Assembly: GCF_018343775.1 (NCBI RefSeq)
Contig: NZ_CP074349.1
Location: forward strand, 4,206,001-4,270,000
Reading direction: 5' to 3'
From: Pseudomonas cichorii
Lineage (GTDB): Bacteria; Pseudomonadota; Gammaproteobacteria; Pseudomonadales; Pseudomonadaceae
DNA: 64,000 nt
Shown here: positions 23,268 through 31,881 of the stretch, piece by piece
How positions within the stretch are numbered: the first letter of the stretch is position 1
Layout of the letters: every line of letters starts with the position of its first letter
Made by a program: the position numbers and the translations under genes
Notes under the pieces: model-generated
The model's input: only the letters and a program-made list of their open reading frames with translations
What the model was told of the DNA's origin: nothing
Database searches by the model: none

Positions 23268-23600
23268 TCAGGACGCCGACCAGCGTGGCCCCAACAGGAT
23301 GATTGTCGCGCCGATGACGCAAAAGGCGACACCCAGCCAGTCGCTGCTCAAGGGCCTGGCCCGCTCGACCACGCCCAGCCAGGCAATCGACGCAATGATG
23401 TAAATCCCGCCATAAGCCGCATAAGCACGGCCTGCGTAGGCCGACTCGATCCGGGTCAGCAACAGGGCGAAGATCGTCAGGCTGATGAGTGCCGGAATGA
23501 CCCACAAGGCACTCTTGCCCTGACGCAGCCACAGCCAGAAGGCATAACAGCCGAATATCTCGAACAGGGCCGCAAGGAAGAACCAGAGGTAATTGAGCAC
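23268..23600 (-). CDS. YnfA/UPF0060 family membrane protein
   Basis: A 110-residue inner-membrane protein with four hydrophobic segments (about residues 2-22, 31-48, 61-78 and 87-106). [28 protein letters not shown] and a final LLGPR are typical of the UPF0060 (YnfA) family, which is related in fold to small multidrug-resistance transporters; its natural substrate is uncertain. It stands alone between csrA and the dehydrogenase gene. Confidence 0.9.
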   Translation of the reverse strand: MLNYLWFFLAALFEIFGCYAFWLWLRQGKSALWVIPALISLTIFALLLTRIESAYAGRAYAAYGGIYIIASIAWLGVVERARPLSSDWLGVAFCVIGATIILLGPRWSAS

Positions 23601-23691
23601 GCCAGTCTCGTCAGTCAGAGTTTGAATGGCCGAACCCTATCAGAAAAAGACTTTCCTGACTCCGGCCTTCAAACCCTGACAGGGCAACGGG

Positions 23692-24507
23692 TCAGGCCTT
23701 CGTCTGCCGGGCCTTGGCGCGCATCTTGGCGCACATGGTGGTCATCTCGTCATAGAGCGCCTGGGGATGCTTGCGTTTCAAGGTCCAGGCATCACGCCCC
23801 TGCTCATGGGGCAGGATCATGAACTCGCCCTTGGCGACTTCGTCGAAGATGTAATCGGCAATGTCGCTGGCGCTGATGGGCGAGCTTTCCAGCAGCTTGC
23901 CGACCTGGGCTTTCATCGCAGGCGTCGGGCCGCGGAAGGAGTCCAGCAGGTTGCTCTGAAAGAACGACGGACAGACCACATGCACGCCGACGCCCTGCTC
24001 GGTCAGCTCAACCAGGAGACTTTCCGACAGCGCCACCACACCCGCCTTGGCGACGTTGTAATTGCTCATGGCCGGCCCCTGCATCAAGGCCGCCATGGAA
24101 GCGATATTGATGATCTTGCCTTTGCTGGCCTCCAGCAGCGGCAGGAATGCCTTGCAGCCTTTGACCACGCCCATGAGGTTGATTGCGATCTGCCAGTCCC
24201 AATCTTCCAGCGACAACTCGCTGAAGAAACCGCCCGAAGCCACACCGGCGTTATTGACAATGATATCGATGCCGCCAAAGCGTTCTTCGCAGGCTTGCGC
24301 CAGGGCCATGAGTTGGCTGTAGTCGCGCACATCGCAGCGCTGGGTAAAGCCTTCGCCACCGGCTTCGCGCACCATGGCCAGGGTTTCCTGCAAACCGGCA
24401 TCGTTGACGTCGGACAGTGCCAGGCGCCAACCTTCGCGAGCCCAGCGAAGTGCAATTTCACGGCCCAGACCAGAGCCTGCGCCAGTAATCATGATGCGAT
24501 TTTGCAT
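23692..24507 (-). CDS. short-chain dehydrogenase/reductase (SDR)
   Basis: A 271-residue classical SDR. The nucleotide-binding TGAGSGLG lies at about residues 8-15, NNAGVASGG at about 87-95, the catalytic serine in IINIASMAAL, and Y-x-x-x-K in YNVAKAG at about 149-155. An aspartate (LSDVND) after the second strand suggests NAD(H), although an arginine in the same region leaves cofactor choice open. The substrate cannot be read. The longer C-terminus with LKRKHPQALYDEM suits a subgroup annotated as SDR family oxidoreductases in Pseudomonas. Confidence 0.88.
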   Translation of the reverse strand: MQNRIMITGAGSGLGREIALRWAREGWRLALSDVNDAGLQETLAMVREAGGEGFTQRCDVRDYSQLMALAQACEERFGGIDIIVNNAGVASGGFFSELSLEDWDWQIAINLMGVVKGCKAFLPLLEASKGKIINIASMAALMQGPAMSNYNVAKAGVVALSESLLVELTEQGVGVHVVCPSFFQSNLLDSFRGPTPAMKAQVGKLLESSPISASDIADYIFDEVAKGEFMILPHEQGRDAWTLKRKHPQALYDEMTTMCAKMRAKARQTKA

Positions 24508-24600
24508 AGAGAGTGCCTTGTGGTTTGCAGGACGTTGGCTGGAGTGTAATCACAGCTGGCGGTTTCTAATGCCACCATCAAGACGCTGAATGCCGGCCCC

Positions 24601-24978
24601 TCATGTCTGCCTGATACGACGCACGAAGCGGATCAGCAGCCAGCCATAGATCGCGGCATTGATCGATACAACGACTGCGCCCAGCCACACCTGGATCTGC
24701 GGTGTCAGCGCTGGCGGATAAATCAGCGGAATCAGGTAATGCTCGATGAAGCCGCCCTCATACCCCTGCTGACCGGCCTTCTGGCGCAGGGCGTTTTCCA
24801 GGGGCGTCAGCGGGCAATACAGGTGAAAGAACTCCACCGAAGCCCCCCACACCATGGCCGGGACATGCAGAAACCCGATCCAGGGTCTGCGCAGTACCAG
24901 CAGCCCGCCAAACAGCACGAATAGAATAAACAGCAGATGAAATACCACCACGGCATCCGCAGCGAATCGATAAGGCAT
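24601..24978 (-). CDS. DUF2784 family membrane protein
   Basis: A 125-residue inner-membrane protein starting MPYRFAADAVVVFHLLFILF, with four hydrophobic segments, CPLTPLENALRQKAGQQGYE between the second and third, and a basic C-terminus (LIRFVRRIRQT). This is the DUF2784 pattern; function unknown. The ATG at 24978 follows an AGGAT site; upstream in-frame starts would add ~31 residues unlike the family. Confidence 0.85.
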   Translation of the reverse strand: MPYRFAADAVVVFHLLFILFVLFGGLLVLRRPWIGFLHVPAMVWGASVEFFHLYCPLTPLENALRQKAGQQGYEGGFIEHYLIPLIYPPALTPQIQVWLGAVVVSINAAIYGWLLIRFVRRIRQT

Positions 24979-25174
24979 GGTGCAATCCTGTGTAAAAGTT
25001 CCATTGTTTTCAGGTCGATCATTCAGCCATGGAACAGGAGAAGGCGTCATATAAACCCTGAAAAAGTTCAATAAATATCACCGGTAAAAATCAGGTATCA
25101 GGCACCCCGTAAAAAATATAAACCATTGATATAAATGAAATTTTTAAACAAATTAAAAACCCGTGAAATATTTA

Positions 25175-25202
25175 GAACCTTTCAAGATTCGCAACAGTCG
25201 GA
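25175..25202 (+). promoter_or_regulatory. possible AlgU (extracytoplasmic sigma) promoter
   Basis: The 311-bp AT-rich gap between DUF2784 and DUF3309 contains GAACCT, a 17-bp spacer, and TCGGA, close to the AlgU consensus GAACTT-N16/17-TCTGA. It would start transcription about 80 nt before the DUF3309 gene. No other feature is evident in the gap. Confidence 0.4.
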
Positions 25203-25289
25203 TAATTCAAGCAGCGAAAATCATATACCTGCTGAACATTGCTTTAACTGCAAACGCCATTCGACACTGACGAAAAGAAGGAACTCATC

Positions 25290-25448
25290 ATGGGCATAAG
25301 CACGATTCTTATCATCGTACTGATTCTGATTCTGATCGGTGGTCTGCCGGTCTTCCCGCACTCCCGCAACTGGGGCTACGGTCCTTCGGGTGTAGTGGGC
25401 ACGATCCTGGTCATTCTGTTGGTGCTGGTATTGCTTGGCAGGATATGA
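25290..25448 (+). CDS. DUF3309 family small membrane protein
   Basis: A 52-residue protein, MGISTILIIVLILILIGGLP then PHSRNWGYGPSGVVGTILVI and a hydrophobic end: two membrane segments around a short PHSRNWGYGPSG turn, the diagnostic pattern of DUF3309. Function is unknown; relatives are often stress-induced. A GAAGGA ribosome-binding site lies before the ATG, a possible AlgU promoter upstream, and a strong terminator follows. Confidence 0.9.
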   Translation: MGISTILIIVLILILIGGLPVFPHSRNWGYGPSGVVGTILVILLVLVLLGRI

Positions 25449-25472
25449 CCTTATCGGTCGCCCAATGAAAAA

Positions 25473-25496
25473 GCAGCCCCGAGGGGCTGCTTTTTT
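25473..25496. terminator. bidirectional terminator between DUF3309 and actP
   Basis: The perfect palindrome GCAGCCCCGAGGGGCTGC (25473-25490) is preceded by an A-run and followed by TTTTTT, so it can end transcripts from both converging genes. Confidence 0.9.
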
Positions 25497-25517
25497 ATTG
25501 CCGGTCAAACATGCTGC

Positions 25518-27176
25518 TTAGTGTGACGATGCACCGCTGGCACCCAGACCAGTCTGCGAACGTACGAATTGCGGGTAGAACAGCGCACGTTCGTCGTCTG
25601 TAGCCTTGGACTTGTCGGTGATGGAGAAGAACCAGATACCGACGAAGGCGATGATGATGGAGAACAGCGCCGGGTACTCGTACGGGAAGATGGCTTTAGG
25701 GTTGTGCAGGATCTGCACCCAGATGGTCGGACCCAGCACCATCAGGACTACAGCACTGATCAGCCCCATCCAGCCGCCAATCATGGCGCCACGGGTGGTC
25801 AGGTTTTTCCAGTACATCGAGAGCAGCAGAACAGGGAAGTTACAGCTGGCCGCGATGGAGAACGCCAGGCCGACCATGAACGCGATGTTCTGGCTCTCGA
25901 AGGCGATACCCAACAGGATGGCTACGACCGCCAGGGCGATAGTCGTCATCTTGGAAACGCGGATCTCGTCTTTCTCGTTGGCCTTGCCTTTCTTGATCAC
26001 GCTGGCATACAGGTCATGGGACACTGCCGACGCACCGGCCAGAGTCAGGCCCGCAACCACCGCCAGGATGGTCGCGAACGCCACCGCCGAGATGAAGCCC
26101 AGGAACAGACTGCCACCTACCGCGTTGGACAGATGCACCGCTGCCATGTTGTTGCCGCCGATCAAGGCGCCTGCTGCATCCTTGAACGCCGGGTTGGTGC
26201 TGACCAGCAGGATCGCGCCAAAACCGATGATGAAGGTCAGGATGTAGAAGTAGCCGATGAAACCGGTGGCGTAGAACACCGACTTACGGGCTTCCTTGGC
26301 ATCGCTCACCGTGAAGAAGCGCATCAGGATGTGCGGCAGACCCGCAGTACCGAACATCAGGGCCAGACCGAGGGAGAACGCCGAGATCGGGTCTTTCACC
26401 AGACCACCTGGGCTCATGATCGCTTCACCTTTAGGGTGAACGGCAACAGCCTGGGCGAACAGTTGGTTGAAGTCGAAGTTGACGTGCTTCATGACCATCA
26501 GCGCCATGAACGAGGCACCCGACAGCAGCATCACGGCCTTGATGATCTGTACCCAGGTAGTCGCCAGCATGCCGCCGAACAGCACATACAGGCACATCAG
26601 GATACCGACCAGGATCACCGCAACGGTATAGTCCAGACCGAACAGCAACTGGATCAGTTTGCCTGCACCTACCATCTGGGCAATCAGGTAGAACGCCACC
26701 ACCACAAGCGAACCGCAGGCGGACAGGGTGCGAATCTCTTTCTGCTTCAGGCGATAGGAGGCCACGTCGGCGAAGGTGTACTTGCCCAGGTTACGCAGGC
26801 GTTCGGCGATCAGGAACAGAATGATCGGCCAGCCCACCAGAAAGCCGATCGAGTAGATCAGGCCATCGTAGCCGGAGGTGTAAACCAGTGCGGAAATACC
26901 CAGGAAGGACGCCGCCGACATGTAGTCGCCTGCAATCGCAAGACCGTTCTGGAAACCGGTGATCTTGCCGCCTGCCGCGTAGTAGTCGGACGCCGAGTTG
27001 TTTTTCTTGGATGCCCAGTAGGTGATGTAGAGGGTGAACGCCACGAACATGACGAACATGATGATCGCCGCTACGTTCAAAGGCTGCTTCTGCACCGCCC
27101 CGGTAAGGGCGTCAGCTGCCATGAGAGCGGGTGCGAATGCTGCAAGGCCCAAGGCCGCGGAGAGACGACGGATCAT
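25518..27176 (-). CDS. actP: cation/acetate symporter ActP
   Basis: A 552-residue sodium:solute symporter. An N-terminal signal-like segment ([20 protein letters not shown]) is followed by about 13 membrane segments; [20 protein letters not shown] and [12 protein letters not shown] are the conserved ActP/SSS signature near segment 2, and [15 protein letters not shown] lies mid-protein. It imports acetate and other short carboxylates with a cation. Its start overlaps the end of the DUF485 gene by 4 nt, the usual yjcH-actP pair. In many bacteria acs lies near; it is not in this window. Confidence 0.95.
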   Translation of the reverse strand: MIRRLSAALGLAAFAPALMAADALTGAVQKQPLNVAAIIMFVMFVAFTLYITYWASKKNNSASDYYAAGGKITGFQNGLAIAGDYMSAASFLGISALVYTSGYDGLIYSIGFLVGWPIILFLIAERLRNLGKYTFADVASYRLKQKEIRTLSACGSLVVVAFYLIAQMVGAGKLIQLLFGLDYTVAVILVGILMCLYVLFGGMLATTWVQIIKAVMLLSGASFMALMVMKHVNFDFNQLFAQAVAVHPKGEAIMSPGGLVKDPISAFSLGLALMFGTAGLPHILMRFFTVSDAKEARKSVFYATGFIGYFYILTFIIGFGAILLVSTNPAFKDAAGALIGGNNMAAVHLSNAVGGSLFLGFISAVAFATILAVVAGLTLAGASAVSHDLYASVIKKGKANEKDEIRVSKMTTIALAVVAILLGIAFESQNIAFMVGLAFSIAASCNFPVLLLSMYWKNLTTRGAMIGGWMGLISAVVLMVLGPTIWVQILHNPKAIFPYEYPALFSIIIAFVGIWFFSITDKSKATDDERALFYPQFVRSQTGLGASGASSH

Positions 27177-27484
27177 TGCTGAATCTCCTTGAGAATTGCA
27201 TTGTTCAGTTCGTCGAACTCACTGTTGGCACGGCGTACGTAGACCCCCGTCAGAATGAACGCCGAGATGATCAGGCCGACCCCTATCGGCATGCCCCACG
27301 TAATGGTTGAAGTCGCACTGATCTTGGCTCCCAGAATATGAGGTCCATACGCAATCAAGAGAATGAATGCGGCATAGAGCCCGAGCATGATCGCCGAAAG
27401 AATCCAGGCGAACCGCTCTCTTTTGGAAACCAGCTCCTTGAAGCGCGGGCTGTTTTGAATCGAGAGGTAAATGCTGTCGTTCAT
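27173..27484 (-). CDS. DUF485 (YjcH-like) membrane protein
   Basis: A 103-residue protein with two membrane segments (about residues 28-48 and 62-85) and [20 protein letters not shown] near the N-terminus, the DUF485 hallmark. It is encoded just before actP with a 4-nt overlap, and the two are co-expressed across proteobacteria; it may help ActP assembly or activity, but this is not established. It is preceded by a 200-bp promoter region. Confidence 0.92.
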   Translation of the reverse strand: MNDSIYLSIQNSPRFKELVSKRERFAWILSAIMLGLYAAFILLIAYGPHILGAKISATSTITWGMPIGVGLIISAFILTGVYVRRANSEFDELNNAILKEIQQ

Positions 27485-27636
27485 TGTTTTTGTCCTCGCA
27501 GCACAGATGAGTTGTCACGCCTTCAACTTTAGTCAGGTCCGGCACGTACTCCAGACGACCTTAGTATTAGAACGACATTAATCATTGAAGCACTTCAAGG
27601 GACTTTTGCAGGTTCACATCAAACCCTGATAAACAA

Positions 27637-27668
27637 AAGGCCATCTGCCAGAGGTGGCAGATGGCCTT
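27637..27668 (-). terminator. terminator of the betaine-binding protein gene
   Basis: A perfect 14-bp stem (AAGGCCATCTGCCA / TGGCAGATGGCCTT) with a 4-nt loop; on the leftward transcript the stem runs into TTTTGTTT. It ends 28 nt past the stop codon of the substrate-binding protein gene. Confidence 0.9.
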
Positions 27669-27695
27669 GAACCATGCGATACAGAGGCTTCGCTG

Positions 27696-28553
27696 TTATT
27701 TAGCGGTCCATGCGGCTACACGCTCAGGGTGCTTGGCCACCCACTCCTTCGCCGCGACATCAGGTTTGGCGCCATCCTGAATCGCCAGCATCACTTCACC
27801 GATTTCATCCTTGGATTCCCACTGGAATTTTTTCAGGAAGGCAACGACGTCAGGCGCTTTCTTCTCCAGGCTCAGGCTGGCAACGTTGTCGACGGTTTCA
27901 GCAGCGCCGTATACGCTTTTCGGGTCTTCAAGAAAACGCAGTTTCCACTTGGCAAACATCCAGTGCGGCACCCAGCCGGTGACCACGATGGACTCCTTGC
28001 GTTTCTCGGCACGGGTCAGCTCGGCAATCATCCCGGCTCCCGAACTGGCCTGCAGCTTGTAACCGTCAAGGCCGTAGTCCTTGATGGCCTGGTCGGTCTT
28101 GAGCATCACACCCGAGCCGGCATCGATCCCGGTGATCTTCTTCTTGAAGGAATCATCGGTCTTGAGGTCTTCGATGGTCTGGGCCTTGACGTACTCCGGC
28201 ACGATCAGGCCGATCTTGGCGTCCTTGAAGTTCGGGCCGTAGTTCACGACCTGATCCTTGTATTTGGTGTAGTACTCACCATGAGTGCCGGGCAACCAGG
28301 CCGACAGCATCATGTCCAGCTTGTCGGTGGCTACTGCCTGCCACATGATCCCGGCTGCAACGGATTGCAACTTGACGTCATAGCCCAGTTTTTCCTTGAG
28401 CACTTCGGCGGCTACGTGGGTCGTGGCGACACTGTCGGACCAGCCTTCGACGTAGCCGATGGTCAATGTCTTGGTTTCAGCAATGGCCAGCGTGGAGCTG
28501 GCGGCCAGTACCAGCGCGGCACCTGCCCCCAGAATTTTTCGCATATTCATCAT
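27696..28553 (-). CDS. glycine betaine/choline-type ABC substrate-binding protein (orphan)
   Basis: A 285-residue periplasmic protein of the OpuAC family. A signal peptide (MRKILGAGAALVLAASSTLA) ends near AIA-ETK. TIGYVEGWSDSVATTHVAAE and MLSAWLPGTHGEYY carry the aromatic residues that box quaternary ammonium ligands, and GWVPHWMFAKWKLRFLEDP the second set. Pseudomonas has several such orphan binding proteins (CbcX, CaiX, BetX types) that share one CbcWV transporter; no permease or ATPase gene is near, which fits. The start ATG (28553) follows GGGGAC; alternatives at 28550 and 28544 are in frame. The exact ligand is not known. Confidence 0.88.
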   Translation of the reverse strand: MMNMRKILGAGAALVLAASSTLAIAETKTLTIGYVEGWSDSVATTHVAAEVLKEKLGYDVKLQSVAAGIMWQAVATDKLDMMLSAWLPGTHGEYYTKYKDQVVNYGPNFKDAKIGLIVPEYVKAQTIEDLKTDDSFKKKITGIDAGSGVMLKTDQAIKDYGLDGYKLQASSGAGMIAELTRAEKRKESIVVTGWVPHWMFAKWKLRFLEDPKSVYGAAETVDNVASLSLEKKAPDVVAFLKKFQWESKDEIGEVMLAIQDGAKPDVAAKEWVAKHPERVAAWTAK

Positions 28554-28927
28554 CACGTCCCCGGAAGTTGCGCGCCGACGGATGTCGGGCTGCATTAACG
28601 TTGTTTTTCAGAGTCGCCCGTCATGCCCGGCTTTGGGGCAGACGGTGCCCTTCACGTTTCAGTCGTGCTCGCCCGCCATGACAGGCATCACATCAACTTC
28701 TCGATAATCAACCGGCCTGCAGATCGGACATGCTCTGTCAGCGACACGGAGGAACCGGGAAACGACATCACACAGCCATCAGCGACAATCCCCACGAAAA
28801 GCGTCGGCAAAGCCGTCTGGTTTTTGCATGAAACAAAACATGCGATCCCCCTCGCCCCCTTGCAGGGCCGGGAGTGCGGGATGGGCCTCTGCCCTGTTCT
28901 GGTTCACTCGGGGCCGGGAAACAGAAT

Positions 28928-28970
28928 GTGTTACCGCCTATGACCAGTTGCCACTCAAGACGGGTAACAC
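28928..28970 (+). promoter_or_regulatory. dyad upstream activating site, CbrB-type candidate
   Basis: A perfect 8-bp inverted repeat, GTGTTACC (28928-28935) and GGTAACAC (28963-28970), separated by 27 bp and ~110-150 bp upstream of the predicted start of the small RNA. TGTTAC/GTAACA half sites are those I recall for the response regulator CbrB. The spacing from the sigma-54 promoter suits an enhancer-binding protein. Confidence 0.6.
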
Positions 28971-29051
28971 GGAAACAATCGCATTACCTTTCGCCCTTGG
29001 TTTTTGCCGAAGTATTTTTCAAGCCGCTGTTTTTAAAGGACTTTTAAAAGT

Positions 29052-29067
29052 TGGCACAGCTTCTGCT
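29052..29067 (+). promoter_or_regulatory. sigma-54 (RpoN) promoter
   Basis: TGGCACAGCTTCTGCT: the GG of the -24 element and the GC of the -12 element are at the required distance (consensus TGGCAC-N5-TTGCW, one mismatch). Predicted start near 29078, at the beginning of the CrcZ-like RNA. Confidence 0.82.
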
Positions 29068-29077
29068 ATCTCTCTGG

Positions 29078-29475
29078 CACAACAAGAATAAAAACACGTA
29101 GCAAACCAACAAGAACAACACGAAACGGCTCTGACATAACAAGAACAACACGGACAGAGGCGCAGCTAACAGATTTTTTTGGAGTGGATAGGCTTTACAG
29201 GGACCTCTTGAACGAGAGGCCTCGCAACCGGACAGAGAACAATAAAACTACCTTCAGGTAGCTTCCCGTACCGGCTGGACCATGACGTTGTGCAGACCCA
29301 TGGTTAAAGTGAATCAGCGCTCAAAAAAATACGTTTGCTCTTGATCCCGGATGGGGATCACACAAGAACGCAGTAAAGGGACTGGTCGCCAAAAACAAGA
29401 ACAGACCGCCCTATAAAAATAAAAAGAGCAGGCAAGACACATTGAAGGAGAGCCCAGGCTCTCCTTTCGTGTTTT
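29078..29475 (+). ncRNA. CrcZ/CrcX-family small RNA
   Basis: The region has no coding gene but every mark of the Crc/Hfq-titrating RNAs of Pseudomonas: a sigma-54 promoter, a CbrB-like dyad upstream, a predicted length near 400 nt, six AAnAAnAA catabolite-activity motifs (29081, 29108, 29138, 29238, 29394 and 29415; four are AACAAGAA), and a strong terminator at 29445-29466. These RNAs bind Hfq and Crc when good carbon sources are lacking and lift catabolite repression. It is not between cbrB and pcnB, where crcZ lies, so it is more likely the second copy (CrcX in P. syringae, CrcY in P. putida). Ends are predicted, not measured. Confidence 0.82.
29445..29466 (+). terminator. terminator of the CrcZ-like RNA
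   Basis: A perfect 10-bp stem, AAGGAGAGCC / GGCTCTCCTT, with a 2-nt loop, followed by TCGTGTTTTT. Confidence 0.88.
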
Positions 29476-29492
29476 TGGCTTCTGGGCTTTCT

Positions 29493-29516
29493 AAGCTGCA
29501 AGCTGCAAGCTGCAAG
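29493..29516. repeat. tandem 7-bp repeat AAGCTGC
   Basis: Three head-to-tail copies of AAGCTGC followed by a partial one (29493-29516), in the spacer between the small RNA and the hydrolase gene. The same word occurs in the 21271-21330 hairpin and at 46245-46255. No function can be assigned. Confidence 0.6.
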
Positions 29517-29708
29517 ACAAACACGCCACGCCCCCCTTTCCGACATTAAAAACAACAAAAAAGCACGGACGCACATTCCAGACTCCACAGAACGTGTATT
29601 GTTTCGCTGGATTTACAAAGGTTCGTTCGCTCATAGGGCACTTTGGCACTACGCCGGTGGTCATAGGCTGCATACCTCACCAGCACTTCTTTCCCAAGGG
29701 ATTTAGTC

Positions 29709-31007
29709 ATGCTCCGTTTTCTGCGCTTCGCTACCGTTTTAGGTGGCTTATGTTTGAGTGCGTCCGCTCTGGCGACCAACATTGATCCCGCCACCTATGG
29801 TTATCCGCTGACTAACCCGTTTGAAGCGACCATTGCGACCACTCCACCGGACATGCGCCCTGAACTGCCTGACGATGAAGATATCGATCAGGACGTCTAC
29901 ACGCTCAATCTGCACCCGGAACGCGAATTCATCCTGCCGGACAATTTCTGGGCGGTAAAAAAGCTGAGCTATCGCCTGGCCAGGCAAGACCATGCAGCAC
30001 CTCTGATTTTCCTGATTGCCGGAACCGGCGCGCCTTATAACAGTACCCTCAATGAATTCCTGAAGAAGCTGTATTACGGCGCGGGTTATCACGTCGTGCA
30101 GTTGTCCTCGCCCACCAGCTACGACTTCATGAGTTCCGCTTCGCGTTTTGCCACGCCAGGGATCTCCACGGAGGATGCCGAAGACCTGTACCGGGTGATG
30201 CAAGCCATACGCGCCCAGCAGGCAGACTTGCCGGTGACCGAGTATTACCTGACCGGTTATAGCCTCGGCGCACTCAATGCGGCCTTCGTCAGCAAGCTGG
30301 ACGAAACCCGTCGCAGCTTCAACTTCAAGAAAGTCCTGCTGCTCAACCCGCCGGTCAACCTCTATACGTCCATCAGCAACCTGGACAAGCTGGTGCAGAC
30401 CAACGTCAAGGGCATCAACGACACCACCACGTTCTATGAACTGGTACTGGCCAAGCTGACCCGCTACTTCCGCCAGAGAGGCTACATCGACCTCAACGAT
30501 GCGTTGCTCTATGACTTTCAGCAGTCCAAGCAGCACCTGACCAATGAACAGATGGCGATGCTGATCGGCACCTCGTTCCGTTTTTCGTCGGCCGACATTG
30601 CGTTCACTTCCGACCTGATCAACCGTCGCGGCCTGATCACCCCGCCCAAGTTTCCGATTACCGAAGGCACCAGCCTGACGCCGTTCCTCAAACGCGCCAT
30701 GCAATGCGACTTCGACTGCTACCTGACAGAGCAAGTCATCCCCATGTGGCGTGCCCGCACCGATGGTGGCAGCCTGTTGCAACTCGTGGATCAGGTCAGC
30801 CTGTATGCACTCAAGGATTACCTGCACACCAGCACCAAGATCTCGGTCATGCATAACGCCGATGACGTGATTCTGGGCTCGGGTGACTTGGGCTTCCTGC
30901 GCAAGACCTTCGGTGATCGCCTGACCGTTTACCCATACGGTGGCCATTGCGGCAACATCAATTACCGCGTCAACAGTGACGCCATGCTGGAGTTCTTCCG
31001 TGGCTAA
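29709..31007 (+). CDS. secreted alpha/beta-hydrolase coupled to mlaA
   Basis: A 432-residue protein with a signal peptide (MLRFLRFATVLGGLCLSASA, cleavage near ALA-TNI). The fold is alpha/beta hydrolase: oxyanion-loop region IFLIAGTGAPYN at about residues 98-109, nucleophile elbow GYSLGAL at about 180, candidate acid in HNADD and histidine in YGGHCG near the C-terminus. It should be a periplasmic esterase, lipase or thioesterase-like enzyme of unknown substrate. Its stop lies 8 nt inside the mlaA gene, so the two are co-translated, which links it to outer-membrane lipid handling. Confidence 0.8.
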   Translation: MLRFLRFATVLGGLCLSASALATNIDPATYGYPLTNPFEATIATTPPDMRPELPDDEDIDQDVYTLNLHPEREFILPDNFWAVKKLSYRLARQDHAAPLIFLIAGTGAPYNSTLNEFLKKLYYGAGYHVVQLSSPTSYDFMSSASRFATPGISTEDAEDLYRVMQAIRAQQADLPVTEYYLTGYSLGALNAAFVSKLDETRRSFNFKKVLLLNPPVNLYTSISNLDKLVQTNVKGINDTTTFYELVLAKLTRYFRQRGYIDLNDALLYDFQQSKQHLTNEQMAMLIGTSFRFSSADIAFTSDLINRRGLITPPKFPITEGTSLTPFLKRAMQCDFDCYLTEQVIPMWRARTDGGSLLQLVDQVSLYALKDYLHTSTKISVMHNADDVILGSGDLGFLRKTFGDRLTVYPYGGHCGNINYRVNSDAMLEFFRG

Positions 31008-31812
31008 ACGTCTTCTACTCCTTGCCGCCGTATTGTGCGCAGGTACTGTCCACGCCGCTGACGCGGACACCAGCAACAAAGCCCAGCATCCGGCCACCGT
31101 GGTGCGCAACCTTGATGCCGATGGTTTTACCCAGCCGTTGAAGTCCCTGCAATTCAACCCGGGCCTGGACCAGCGCGAATTCGAGCGCGCCTCCATCAAT
31201 GCCCTGGAAGTCTACGACCCGCTGGAATCCTGGAACCGCCGGGTCTACCACTTCAACTACCGTTTCGATGAGTGGGTCTTCCTGCCGACGGTCAACGGAT
31301 ACCGCTACATCACACCGGGTTTCGTGCGCAGCGGCGTCAGTAACTTCTTCAGCAACCTGGGCGATGTGTCCAACCTGCTGAACAGCCTGTTGCAGTTCAA
31401 AGGCCAGCGCTCCATGCAAACCACGGGGCGTCTGCTGCTCAATACCACAATCGGCATCGCCGGCCTGTGGGATCCGGCCACCATGATGGGTCTGCCGCGT
31501 CAGACCGAAGACTTCGGCCAGACACTGGGCTTCTATGGCGTGCCTTCAGGTCCTTATCTGGTGCTGCCACTGTTCGGCCCGTCGAACCTGCGTGACACCG
31601 GTGGCCTGGTATTCGACTACGCCGCAGAAACCCAGATCAACTTCCTGAACGTGGCCGAAGTCAGCAGCGACCACCCGGAAATCACCCTGCTGCGCGCCAT
31701 CGACCGCCGCTATGTCACCAGCTTCCGTTACGGACAGCTGAACTCGCCGTTCGAGTACGAGAAAGTGCGTTACGTCTACACCGAGTCGCGCAAGTTGCAG
31801 ATTGCCGAGTAA
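31000..31812 (+). CDS. mlaA: MlaA/VacJ-type outer-membrane lipid asymmetry protein
   Basis: A 270-residue protein of the MlaA family: YDPLESWNRRVYHFNYRFDE, then FVRSGVSNFFSNLGDVSNLL, GLPRQTEDFGQTLGFYGVPS and YLVLPLFGPSNLRDT are family hallmarks. MlaA removes misplaced phospholipids from the outer leaflet of the outer membrane and passes them to MlaC. The start is a GTG at 31000, overlapping the hydrolase stop, giving MAKRLLLLAAVLCAGTVHA. Residue before the only early cysteine is leucine, so no good lipobox is present, unlike E. coli MlaA. A terminator follows at 31827. Confidence 0.92.
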   Translation: MAKRLLLLAAVLCAGTVHAADADTSNKAQHPATVVRNLDADGFTQPLKSLQFNPGLDQREFERASINALEVYDPLESWNRRVYHFNYRFDEWVFLPTVNGYRYITPGFVRSGVSNFFSNLGDVSNLLNSLLQFKGQRSMQTTGRLLLNTTIGIAGLWDPATMMGLPRQTEDFGQTLGFYGVPSGPYLVLPLFGPSNLRDTGGLVFDYAAETQINFLNVAEVSSDHPEITLLRAIDRRYVTSFRYGQLNSPFEYEKVRYVYTESRKLQIAE

Positions 31813-31826
31813 CAAATGCGGCAATC

Positions 31827-31865
31827 AAAAACGCCCGGCCCGGGTTACCGGGTCGGGCGTTTTTC
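31827..31865. terminator. terminator after mlaA, shared with the DUF805 gene
   Basis: A 17-bp stem with one G-U pair; arms AAAAACGCCCGGCCCGG and CCGGGTCGGGCGTTTTT. With A-run before and T-run after, it works in both directions between the converging genes. Confidence 0.9.
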
Positions 31866-31881
31866 ATAACACCTTCAAACT

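Noticed and set aside
25569..27182. Long open frame of more than 500 codons on the plus strand opposite actP
   Set aside because: Its product is rich in H, Q, R, D and G with no domain, which is the usual shadow of a high-GC membrane-protein gene; ActP on the other strand is beyond doubt.
28554..28920. Protein-coding gene upstream of the CrcZ-like RNA
   Set aside because: Open frames here lack ribosome-binding sites and protein-like composition; the DNA is more simply the leader of the betaine-binding protein gene and upstream sequence of the small RNA.
29748..31199. 483-codon open frame on the minus strand
   Set aside because: It lies opposite the hydrolase and mlaA genes, which have signal peptides and family motifs; the composition is that of a shadow frame.
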